This document shows positions 51,644 through 59,336 of a stretch of 64,000 nt of DNA, in pieces. The stretch spans positions 434,001 to 498,000 of the forward strand of contig BPGT01000002.1 in NCBI GenBank assembly GCA_026003175.1, read 5' to 3'. The position numbers were made by a program, and so were the translations under genes. A model generated the notes under the pieces. The model was not told where the DNA came from. It was given only the letters and a program-made list of their open reading frames with translations, and did not search any database. This stretch comes from Armatimonadota bacterium. Its GTDB lineage: Bacteria; Armatimonadota; HRBIN16. Numbering within the stretch: the stretch's first letter is position 1; the number at the start of each line of letters is the position of its first letter.

Positions 51644-52951
51644 ATGGCGCGTCCTGTGCCCAAAACGGAGGCTCCCGAATGGAAGGAGCCTGCTGCACCT
51701 GACAGCCTGACGCTGCATCTGCGCCTGATCACACCGCTGTTTGGTGGCGGCTACGAGGCGCGCGAGGTAGACCCTGTGTGTATCATCCGCCCGGCGGCTG
51801 TTCGCGGACATCTGCGCTTCTGGTGGCGTGCGCTGTACGGAGGTCAGTACGCCAGCGCGAAAGAGCTCTTTGAGGCAGAGGCGGCGATATGGGGCGCCGC
51901 AGCCACCGAGCACAAAGATTGGGCAGGCAAGGTGGGGTTGAGGGTAACCCTTATTCAAAAAGGGTGCTCTCAACCGTGTGCTTGCTTTGAATGGGATGAA
52001 CAGCGAAGGCGTTACAGGTCTATTCCTCGTTTCCGGCAGGGTTATCCACCGTATGCATTGTACCCGTTTCAGGGGGAGCTGAGTGACAAGGGTAGAACCA
52101 TCAAGCAGTCTCCAGCTACCGCTTACGAAGGGGTAGAGTTTGTGCTCATTCTGACTTTTCCTGCAGAGATTCGAGAAGAGGTGCTCTCAGCAGTTACGGC
52201 ATGGGTTCGATACGGTGGTATCGGCGCACGCACGCGACGAGGATGCGGCTCACTGGCGGTTGTTCAAACAGATATGACTCTCCGTATTGCTTCGTTCGCT
52301 GACTTCCATATGCCGAGAAATGACAGAATAGCGTTGTTACCAGGAAGCCAATATGTGCTCGGTGCACCGTGCAAGTCCGCAATAGAGGCTTGGCAACAGG
52401 CGGTGCAGGTCTACCAGACCTTTCGACAGGGACATGGTTTTGCACGAAGACCTCCTCGCGAAGGCAATCGCCCGGGGCGTTCCTTCTACCCAGAGCCCGA
52501 TAGCATTCGCCGAATGACAGGCAGATACGCTGTGGAGCATCGCCCGGAGCATCCTGTTCAGAAGGGTTTCCCTCGTGCCGACCTCGGCTTGCCTATTGTG
52601 TTCCAATTCAAGGACGATGGCGACCCACCCAACGCTGTTCTGCATAGCGCGAAGGAAAGGCATCTCAGGATGGCGTCGCCGGTTATTACCAAGCCTCTCG
52701 CTACTCAAGATGGACTTTATCGTCCGCTGGTGATGGTATTGAACGCGCCCCATGCGTGGCAGCAGGATGGCCTGGTGCTGGAAGTGGAGGGCTTCAACAA
52801 GGCTCTTCCGATTGGTGAGGAACTGGTAAACCTCTCCACAGCCGAGTTGAAGCTGATCAAGCCGCTGGCAGGCAAACCGATTCGAGACGCTCTGTTGCAG
52901 TTTGTCAGCAAACAGTGGGGCAATGCCCCGATTCAAGGGTGGAAGCCATGA
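51644..52951 (+). CDS. cmr1: Type III-B CRISPR RAMP protein Cmr1
   Basis: The 435-residue subunit sits at the crRNA 3' end of the Cmr RNA-targeting complex. RAMP features are visible: LRLITPLFGGGYEARE near the N-terminus, IRPAAVRGHLRFWWRALYGG near residues 48-67, and the Gly-rich loop GGIGARTRRGCGSL near residue 190. A second RAMP-like half follows. The ATG follows GGAGGAAG directly after a solitary CRISPR-like repeat. Its stop overlaps cmr2 (ATGA). It is first in a tight operon cmr1-2-3-4-5-6-csx1. Confidence 0.93.
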   Translation: MARPVPKTEAPEWKEPAAPDSLTLHLRLITPLFGGGYEAREVDPVCIIRPAAVRGHLRFWWRALYGGQYASAKELFEAEAAIWGAAATEHKDWAGKVGLRVTLIQKGCSQPCACFEWDEQRRRYRSIPRFRQGYPPYALYPFQGELSDKGRTIKQSPATAYEGVEFVLILTFPAEIREEVLSAVTAWVRYGGIGARTRRGCGSLAVVQTDMTLRIASFADFHMPRNDRIALLPGSQYVLGAPCKSAIEAWQQAVQVYQTFRQGHGFARRPPREGNRPGRSFYPEPDSIRRMTGRYAVEHRPEHPVQKGFPRADLGLPIVFQFKDDGDPPNAVLHSAKERHLRMASPVITKPLATQDGLYRPLVMVLNAPHAWQQDGLVLEVEGFNKALPIGEELVNLSTAELKLIKPLAGKPIRDALLQFVSKQWGNAPIQGWKP

Positions 52952-54612
52952 CCTACCTCCTCTCCATCTCCATCGGTCCCGTGCAGGAGTTCATCGCGGC
53001 AGCGAGGCGCACTGCCGACCTGCGCGCGGGTTCGCAACTGCTTCAGCAGCTCGCCGGGCACATCGCGGCGCAGATTACTCAACAGGGGGGCACGCTCATC
53101 TTCCCGGCCAGCGCGGACGTGCCCGGACCCAACAAGGTGGTGGCGCAAATCGATACCGACCAGCCGTCCGAGATGGTTAGCATGCTCAAAGAGAGTGCAA
53201 CAGAGTGGCTGTGGCAACAGTGGCAGCGGGTGCGTGAGCGATTGAAGGCGGAGGGCGTGCTGGTAAACGACCAGCTGGCGCAGGAGCAGATTGCTGCCTT
53301 TCTGGAGTTCTACGCGGCGTGGGTTCCCCTCCATGGGGATTACTCCGCGGCACGCCAGAGGGTGGAACTGCTGCTGGCAGGGCGCAAAGTACTGCGCGAT
53401 TTCGCCCAGCCGTCTTCTGTGCATGGCAACCCCAAAAGCCCGCTCGACCCCTCACGCGACTGCGTTATCATATTGAACCGAAAAGGCTCCTGGTATCAGG
53501 TGCCCGACAACGCCCAGCAGTCGCCTTCGCTACGCTTCAAAAAGACCGAGTTTCTAGACGCCATCTCCCTGCTGAAGCGAGGGCAGGAGGCGCGAGATGT
53601 CCCCTCCACCTCCCTCTTAGCGGCAAGGTCGGTTCTGCCGATTGCCGAGAAGCGCGTGCCCGATGCGGTGGAGACACTACGTGCTGCGGTGCGCGATACG
53701 CACGGGCTGGTGGACATGGGTGACCTGATGTTCCCCGCCCGGCTGCAGGAGGAGGCTTCCGCCCATCCGGTGCTGCAGCAACAGCGAGAACAGATCGAAG
53801 AGGCGCGACGGAAAATCCTCAGGAGCGCAGGAGTGTCCGAGTGTCCACCCTACTACGCTGTGCTGGTAGCGGATGGCGACCGCATGGGCAGGCTGATCGG
53901 CATGCAGAACACGGTGGACAAACACCGTGCCCTCTCGCAGGCGATGGCGGGGGTAGCCCGGCAGATGAGCGAAGCCATCCAGCAGCGCGATGGTTACTGC
54001 GTGTACGCGGGAGGTGACGATGTGCTGGCTCTGTTGCCGGTAAACCGCGCTCTGGAGTGCGCCGTGCAACTGGCTCACCTCTTCCGCAAAGCAATAAGTT
54101 TCTTCGTCACCAGCGAGGATGCCGGAGGCACGCTCTCTGTGGGGGTGGCGATAGCGCATCACCTGGAGTCCCTGCAGAGAACATTACAGTGGGCGCGCGA
54201 GGCGGAAAAGCTTGCGAAGAGGCAGCGCAACGCGCTGGGGCTGGCTCTACACCTGCGCGGTGGCGCACCGCTGGAGGTGGCTACCTCATGGCAAAAAGAC
54301 CCTTATCTGGAGAGCTGGATGGTGTGGATATCGGCGTTCCGCCAGGGGCTTTCTCATGGCTTTCCCTACGAGCTGCTCCATCTGGCGCGCGAGGCAGAGG
54401 GCTGCCATCTGAATGCAGAAACCCTTCGTGGGGAGGCACGACGCATTTTGAACCGTAAGCAGGGCAGGGAGGCGAAGGGGGGCATGGAGCCTTTTCGTCA
54501 GCAGATGGAAGCGGAGCTGGAGAAAATCCACAACGTCCACGACCTGGAAGCGCTGGCGCACCGTCTGATCATCGCGCGCTTCCTCTCACGCTACCCGGAG
54601 GTGGACGTATGA
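52948..54612 (+). CDS. cmr2: Cas10/Cmr2, cyclic-oligoadenylate synthase subunit without HD domain
   Basis: The 554-residue large subunit of the Cmr complex is expected to make cyclic oligoadenylate when target RNA is bound. The N-terminus is SIGPVQEFIAAARRTADLRAG, the Cmr2 start. The first Palm domain has LVADGDRMGRLIG near residue 310 and the active GGDD is at residues 355-358 (VYAGGDDVLAL). A Cys ligand region for zinc is not clear. The N-terminal HD nuclease domain of longer Cas10 proteins is missing, so target DNA cutting is unlikely. Starts and stops overlap neighbours by four bases. Confidence 0.93.
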   Translation: MTYLLSISIGPVQEFIAAARRTADLRAGSQLLQQLAGHIAAQITQQGGTLIFPASADVPGPNKVVAQIDTDQPSEMVSMLKESATEWLWQQWQRVRERLKAEGVLVNDQLAQEQIAAFLEFYAAWVPLHGDYSAARQRVELLLAGRKVLRDFAQPSSVHGNPKSPLDPSRDCVIILNRKGSWYQVPDNAQQSPSLRFKKTEFLDAISLLKRGQEARDVPSTSLLAARSVLPIAEKRVPDAVETLRAAVRDTHGLVDMGDLMFPARLQEEASAHPVLQQQREQIEEARRKILRSAGVSECPPYYAVLVADGDRMGRLIGMQNTVDKHRALSQAMAGVARQMSEAIQQRDGYCVYAGGDDVLALLPVNRALECAVQLAHLFRKAISFFVTSEDAGGTLSVGVAIAHHLESLQRTLQWAREAEKLAKRQRNALGLALHLRGGAPLEVATSWQKDPYLESWMVWISAFRQGLSHGFPYELLHLAREAEGCHLNAETLRGEARRILNRKQGREAKGGMEPFRQQMEAELEKIHNVHDLEALAHRLIIARFLSRYPEVDV

Positions 54613-55754
54613 ACGAACAGGTCGTACGTATCCGTGCCATAGACCCCCTGCTCTTCCGGGATGGACGCCCGTTCGGGGCGGATATCGGTTCACTGCTGGC
54701 GCAGACGTTACCCCTCCCCTACCCATCCACGCTCGCGGGCTTCGTGCGCACCTTCGCCGGCAACCGCTGGGGAGTGGACTGGGCAGACGAGGCGTCTGTG
54801 CAGCGCGTGCTGAATATCCACGTTCGGGGTCCGTTGCTGATGCGTAATGACAAACACGTCTTTCGCGCCCCGGCGGATGCGGTCGTCTGGGAGCAGGGGG
54901 AGAAGAAGCAGGTCGGCTTGACCTCCCTCCGCCCCCAGCCTGTGCAGCCTGGCGAAGGCAGCAACCTGCCGCCGGGTATCCTGCCTCTGCTGCCACAGAA
55001 GTATATCGAAGGCAAACCGTCGGAAGGCTATGACCTGTGGACATGGGATACCCTTTCTCAGTGGCTTGCCGACCCAACGGGCGATGCGACTTCCTCTCCC
55101 GAGAAGATAGGGTGGCTGGAAGTGGAAGAGCGCGTGCATGTGGCGATTGAGGATGACAAGGGTACCAGCAAGGAGGAGCTCTTGTTCACCGTACAGTTTC
55201 TCTCCTTTGAACGCTATCGCTGGGAAGGGCAAGCGCAGCGCGAGCAGTGGGCTTTGCTCGTGCGAGTGACTGCGGACGAGCCTGTGTCTCTGCAGGGGGT
55301 TGGCTTGCTGGGCGGCGAGAAGCGGTTGGCTGCAGTGGAAGCGGTGGATAACTCCCGCTGGCTTGGCTGTCCACCGGAACTAGGGCAGGCTCTGCGCGGC
55401 GCAAGCAGGATAAGGCTGTTTCTGGCTACCCCGGCTATCTTCAGCGGCGGATGGAAACCCGGCTGGCTGGATGCAAACCTCACAGGTTCTCCACCTTTTG
55501 CACCAAACCTGAAACTACAACTGGTGTCCGCCGCCGTGAGGAGGCATGAGGCGGTGAGCGGGTGGGACTATCGCGAAGACCATCGGTGCCCGAAGGCGGT
55601 GCGCTGGCTGGCTCCTGCAGGCTCAGTGTACTTCTTCCAGGTGCTGGAAGGTGAACCAGAGTTGCTTGCCACAGAGGCGTGGCTCCAATCCGTCTGTGAT
55701 GACCTGCAAGACCAGCGCGACGGCTACGGGCTGGCACTCTGGGGAATTTGGTAA
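54609..55754 (+). CDS. cmr3: Type III-B CRISPR protein Cmr3
   Basis: The 381-residue RAMP-type subunit binds the 5' tag of the crRNA next to Cmr2. The N-terminus has the family pattern VVRIRAIDPLLFRDGRPFG, then LPYPSTLAGFVRTFAGNRWG. A Gly-rich loop is in the C-terminal third (GVGLLGGEKRLAAVE). A four-base overlap joins it to cmr2; cmr4 follows after 15 bases with its own GGAGGAAAGGG site. Length is normal. Confidence 0.92.
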   Translation: MNEQVVRIRAIDPLLFRDGRPFGADIGSLLAQTLPLPYPSTLAGFVRTFAGNRWGVDWADEASVQRVLNIHVRGPLLMRNDKHVFRAPADAVVWEQGEKKQVGLTSLRPQPVQPGEGSNLPPGILPLLPQKYIEGKPSEGYDLWTWDTLSQWLADPTGDATSSPEKIGWLEVEERVHVAIEDDKGTSKEELLFTVQFLSFERYRWEGQAQREQWALLVRVTADEPVSLQGVGLLGGEKRLAAVEAVDNSRWLGCPPELGQALRGASRIRLFLATPAIFSGGWKPGWLDANLTGSPPFAPNLKLQLVSAAVRRHEAVSGWDYREDHRCPKAVRWLAPAGSVYFFQVLEGEPELLATEAWLQSVCDDLQDQRDGYGLALWGIW

Positions 55755-55769
55755 TTGGGAGGAAAGGGA

Positions 55770-56621
55770 ATGAGTGACCGAGTGAAAGCGATTTACCTGC
55801 ACGCCCTCACGCCGGTGCATTCCGGCACAGGGCAGGCGGTGGCGGTGGTAGACCTGCCCATCGCCCGCGAGAAGGCGACCGGCTGGCCCATCATCCCTGC
55901 CAGCAGCCTCAAAGGGGTGTTGCGCGATGCCCTCAGCAACGACAACAACAAGGGATGGATAGACCTCGCCTTCGGGAAGGACGTGCGCAGCGAGGAGCAG
56001 GGCGAAGCGGGTGTGTTCTGCTTCACCGACCAGCGCATCCTGTGCCTGCCGGTGCGCAGCTATTTCGGCACTTTCGCCTACGCCACCTGTCCACTGGTGC
56101 TCCAGCGGCTGGTACGAGACATGAGAGCGTTCGGAGTGCAACCGCTGTTCGATGCGGTGCCTGCAGGCGCGGAAGGCATGAACGCACTGGTGACCAAAGG
56201 TTCCACTCTGGCGAAGGGGGGCAAGCTCTATCTGGAGGACCTGGACCTCTCTGCGAAGGAGGACGAACAAACCCAGAAGATAGCCAACGCGCTGGCTGGC
56301 AAGCTCTTTACGGAGAATCCGCGCTCCTTTACCGAGCGGTTTGTCATCGTCTCCGATGAGGTGTTCAACTTCCTGTGCGAAACGGCGATGGAGGTGGCAG
56401 CACGCATCCGCCTGAAAGACGAGACGAAGACGGTGGAAACCGGCGCACTGTGGTACGAGGAGGCGGTGCCCGCGGAGAGCCTGTTCAGCGGCGCGGTGTT
56501 GATAGCCGACCACTACCGTCGGGAGCCGACCGATCTATGGAACAAGTTTCAGCCGAGCCTGATACAGCTTGGAGGCAACTCCACCGTCGGGCGAGGCTTG
56601 TGTCGGGTGGTGATCGCATGA
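55770..56621 (+). CDS. cmr4: Type III-B CRISPR backbone RNase subunit Cmr4
   Basis: The 283-residue subunit forms the repeated backbone along the crRNA and cuts target RNA every six bases. The catalytic Asp is D28 in TGQAVAVVDLPIARE. SSLKGVLRDAL (helix after the thumb region) and the C-terminal GGNSTVGRGLCRV Gly-rich loop are typical. The ATG at 55770 is used because GGAGGAAAGG precedes it. It overlaps cmr5 by four bases. Confidence 0.94.
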   Translation: MSDRVKAIYLHALTPVHSGTGQAVAVVDLPIAREKATGWPIIPASSLKGVLRDALSNDNNKGWIDLAFGKDVRSEEQGEAGVFCFTDQRILCLPVRSYFGTFAYATCPLVLQRLVRDMRAFGVQPLFDAVPAGAEGMNALVTKGSTLAKGGKLYLEDLDLSAKEDEQTQKIANALAGKLFTENPRSFTERFVIVSDEVFNFLCETAMEVAARIRLKDETKTVETGALWYEEAVPAESLFSGAVLIADHYRREPTDLWNKFQPSLIQLGGNSTVGRGLCRVVIA

Positions 56622-57019
56622 AAACGCGAGCGCAACAGGATATGGAGCTGGCGGCAAAGCTGGTGCAGGAAGTGGCAGACCTCGACAAGGAGACTTACAA
56701 GGAGACTCAACAGATTTATGGAAGTTTGTGTCACTCCTTCCCCGTGATGGTACGCACCTGCGGGCTGTGCCAGGCGATAGCCTTTTCTCAAGCGAAAGCG
56801 GGCGAGGGGAAGGATGCGCGCGAGAAGGCGCATGAGCTGCTGCTGAAGCACGTGCGGAAGGTGCTGGGTGTGCAGGGTGACCTGTTGCAGGTGCTCCGCG
56901 AAGCCTCCGCCAGCGACTATATGCTGTACACGCGACGGGTGCTTTCGGCATGGGTGTATTTTAAACGCTTCGCCGAGTCCATTCTCAAAGTATCCAGCGG
57001 TCAACAGGGGAGTAAGTGA
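56618..57019 (+). CDS. cmr5: Type III-B CRISPR small subunit Cmr5
   Basis: The 133-residue, mostly helical protein begins MKTRAQQDMELAAKLVQEV and matches Cmr5 in size and place. Cmr5 subunits bind along the target RNA opposite the Cmr4 backbone. Four-base overlap (ATGA) with cmr4; its stop shares one base with the cmr6 start (TGATG). Nothing unusual is seen. Confidence 0.9.
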   Translation: MKTRAQQDMELAAKLVQEVADLDKETYKETQQIYGSLCHSFPVMVRTCGLCQAIAFSQAKAGEGKDAREKAHELLLKHVRKVLGVQGDLLQVLREASASDYMLYTRRVLSAWVYFKRFAESILKVSSGQQGSK

Positions 57020-58097
57020 TGGAAGTCAAGGCAATCCGAAAGCCTCTGGAAAGTCTGCAAGGCGGGCAACACGTAGGGCTGATGCTCCATCGCTACCTCG
57101 CCCAACATGACGATACCCATGAGGGCGCGAAGCAGCTGTACGAGCAGGCTCAGCAGACACCTGTTCCCGAGGTGTGTACCGTCTGGCTTTCCATCGATGG
57201 CAGCAGGCGCTACAACAGTTGCCTCACATGCGCCATTTTGTCGCCACTGCCGTTTCGCCCATCGCCGTCGGGCTGGGCAACGAAAGCGTGCTGGAGGTGG
57301 GGCTGGCGATTCATCACACCTACGGTGTGCCCATCATCCCCGGTTCGGCTCTGAAAGGCTTGTGCCGACGCGGCGCGCTGCGCCTGAGACAGGAAGGCAA
57401 ACTATCCGAAGACGCCTTCCGGGTGCTCTTTGGCTACTCCGAACAAAGCGGCGAGGCGTCCGCTGGATACATCACCTTCTGGGACGCCTGGTACGACCCC
57501 GATTCAGTGGAAGGTACACCCTTCCATCGCGATGTGGTGACGGTGCATCATCCTGATTATTACGGCGGCGGGAAAGCGTTTCCCACTGACTTCGACGACC
57601 CCAACCCCGTGCCGTTTCTGGTGGTCAAGCCGGGGGCGCGCTTCCTGTTCGCCCTGCAGGCACCCGATGAGCAGTGGGGAGCGTTTGCCCAGAAGCTGCT
57701 GGAGTGGTGCTTGCAGAATCTGGGGGTGGGTGCGAAGACGAACGCGGGATACGGGTTCCTCGTAGCGGGCAAGCAGCCAGAAAAATCTCCTTCTGGTGGC
57801 ACAACCGCTGTCGCTGAAAAGGCTCGGTCGACGCAGCCCGCGACCAACCGCGAACTCTGGCAGGGTGTGACGGTGGTGTACAACCCCTCCCAGCGCAACC
57901 TGCAGGTGCAGAGACAGAACCAGGGCAGGACAGAAGGCGCATCCGCGGACGAGGCGAGAACAAAATTGCTGCTGGCAGCATTGCCCGAATCCGCTCGCAA
58001 CCAGCTCACTCAGGGCAAACGCCGACTGCTGGCAGACGTGGAGGTAGAGGTCAGCGGCAATCGCAAGTTCATCGTCAAGATTACCCCAAAGGAGTGA
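57019..58097 (+). pseudogene. cmr6: Cmr6 RAMP protein, frame broken at a GTGTGT run; C-terminal extension
   Basis: The N-terminal frame (MEVKAIRKPLESLQGGQHVG...TPVPEV) and the main frame (YRLAFHRWQQALQQLPHMRH...) join if two bases are removed from GTGTGT at 57172-57177. The span is a multiple of three plus two. The main frame has the RAMP features PIIPGSALKGLCRRGAL and LGVGAKTNAGYGFLV. About 105 further residues follow, with a variable linker and an OB-like stretch (VTVVYNPSQRNLQVQ ... KRRLLADVEVEVSGNRKF). A start within the main frame (GTG 57174) could make a 307-residue form. Real loss would remove the 3' cap of the complex. Confidence 0.85.
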
Positions 58098-58102
58098 AGG
58101 GG

Positions 58103-59317
58103 ATGAAGCTGCTCACCTTCCTAGGCACGACCCCCTATTGGAAGACCGACTATGTCTGGAGCGATAAGCGGTGCGAAACCGAATTCATCGCGGAGGCGAT
58201 AGCGAGCTGGTTACACCTACAGGATATCGTTGTGTTTCTTACTGAGAAAGCAGAGCAGAGCGGGAACTGGAAACAGCTGCAAGAACGACTGCAAGGACGG
58301 GCACGTGCCGTGCGTATCCCTGACGGCAGGACTGAGCAAGAGATATGGGAGATATTTGAAAAAGTGGTTGGGCAGGTTCATCAGCACGATGTGGTGGTTC
58401 TGGATGTGACTCATGCGTTTCGCTCCCTGCCGATGCTTTTGACCGTTGCTGCAGCTTTCCTCCGTGCGGTGCGCGAGGTGCGGGTAGAGCATATCTTCTA
58501 TGCACCCAGCGAACGAGAGCAACGAGAATCTACGGTGATGGATCTCATCTTGCTGCTGCACTGGATGGACTGGATGGAAGCGGTTCGACGCTTTAGAGAA
58601 ACGGGTGACGCGCGATGGATTGGAGACACACTGACCCAAACCCATGACACTCTACGCGCTACTGCGACGGGCGAACCCAGAAGCCTGAAGAAGGCAGGTA
58701 AGGAATTGGGAAATCTGGCTCAAGCCCTTCATCTGGCGCGTCCTATAGAGGTCGCTCAAGTTGCTACGAGACTAAGAGCTATCTTGCCCGAGGCGTCGCA
58801 AGAGGTGACGAAGTGGGTGAAGCCCTTTAGCCTGCTTGTGGACAAGGTCACTCAACAAACTTCCCAGCTTTCCTACGAGCAACCACAGACATTGAATCGC
58901 AACAATCTGCAAACGCAGTTAGACCTCATCCACCAGCTGTTGCAATACGGTTTAACCATGCAAGCGGTCCAGGCGGCGCGCGAGTGGCTGATCAACTGGG
59001 CAATCTGGTACAAAGCAGGCAGAGGCTCTCTGCAAAAGGATGATTGGCTATCTGACAAATCGCGTAATAGCGCTGAAAACGACCTGAACAGTGCCTTTCG
59101 TCCAGATGCAAACAAAGCGGTTGTGCCAGAGTGGCTCCGTGAACCCGAGCTGCACAAGGTGCTACAACAGCTGTGGCCTGGCTTGTGCAACCTGCGCAAC
59201 GACATTGCGCACTGCGGGATGCGCTTACAACCCCTCTGCGCAAAGGACTTACAGGGTCAGAGCGAGGAGTACCTCCGCATGTTGGAAGAAGTGATGAACC
59301 TTAGTAATCCAGAGTGA
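58103..59317 (+). CDS. csx1: Csx1/TM1812-type CARF-HEPN ribonuclease
   Basis: The 404-residue effector is expected to bind cyclic oligoadenylate from Cmr2 through an N-terminal CARF domain and then cut RNA. CARF signals are LLTFLGTTPYWKTDYVW at the start and DVTHAFRSLPMLLTVAAAFL near residue 110. The C-terminal HEPN motif is RNDIAH, with R365 and H370 as catalytic residues. The ATG 58103 is preferred because AAAGGAG is eight bases upstream; GTG 58094 overlapping the cmr6 stop is possible. It is the only visible signalling effector in the operon. Confidence 0.9.
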   Translation: MKLLTFLGTTPYWKTDYVWSDKRCETEFIAEAIASWLHLQDIVVFLTEKAEQSGNWKQLQERLQGRARAVRIPDGRTEQEIWEIFEKVVGQVHQHDVVVLDVTHAFRSLPMLLTVAAAFLRAVREVRVEHIFYAPSEREQRESTVMDLILLLHWMDWMEAVRRFRETGDARWIGDTLTQTHDTLRATATGEPRSLKKAGKELGNLAQALHLARPIEVAQVATRLRAILPEASQEVTKWVKPFSLLVDKVTQQTSQLSYEQPQTLNRNNLQTQLDLIHQLLQYGLTMQAVQAAREWLINWAIWYKAGRGSLQKDDWLSDKSRNSAENDLNSAFRPDANKAVVPEWLREPELHKVLQQLWPGLCNLRNDIAHCGMRLQPLCAKDLQGQSEEYLRMLEEVMNLSNPE

Positions 59318-59336
59318 TTCTTGGAGGAGGAAAAAC

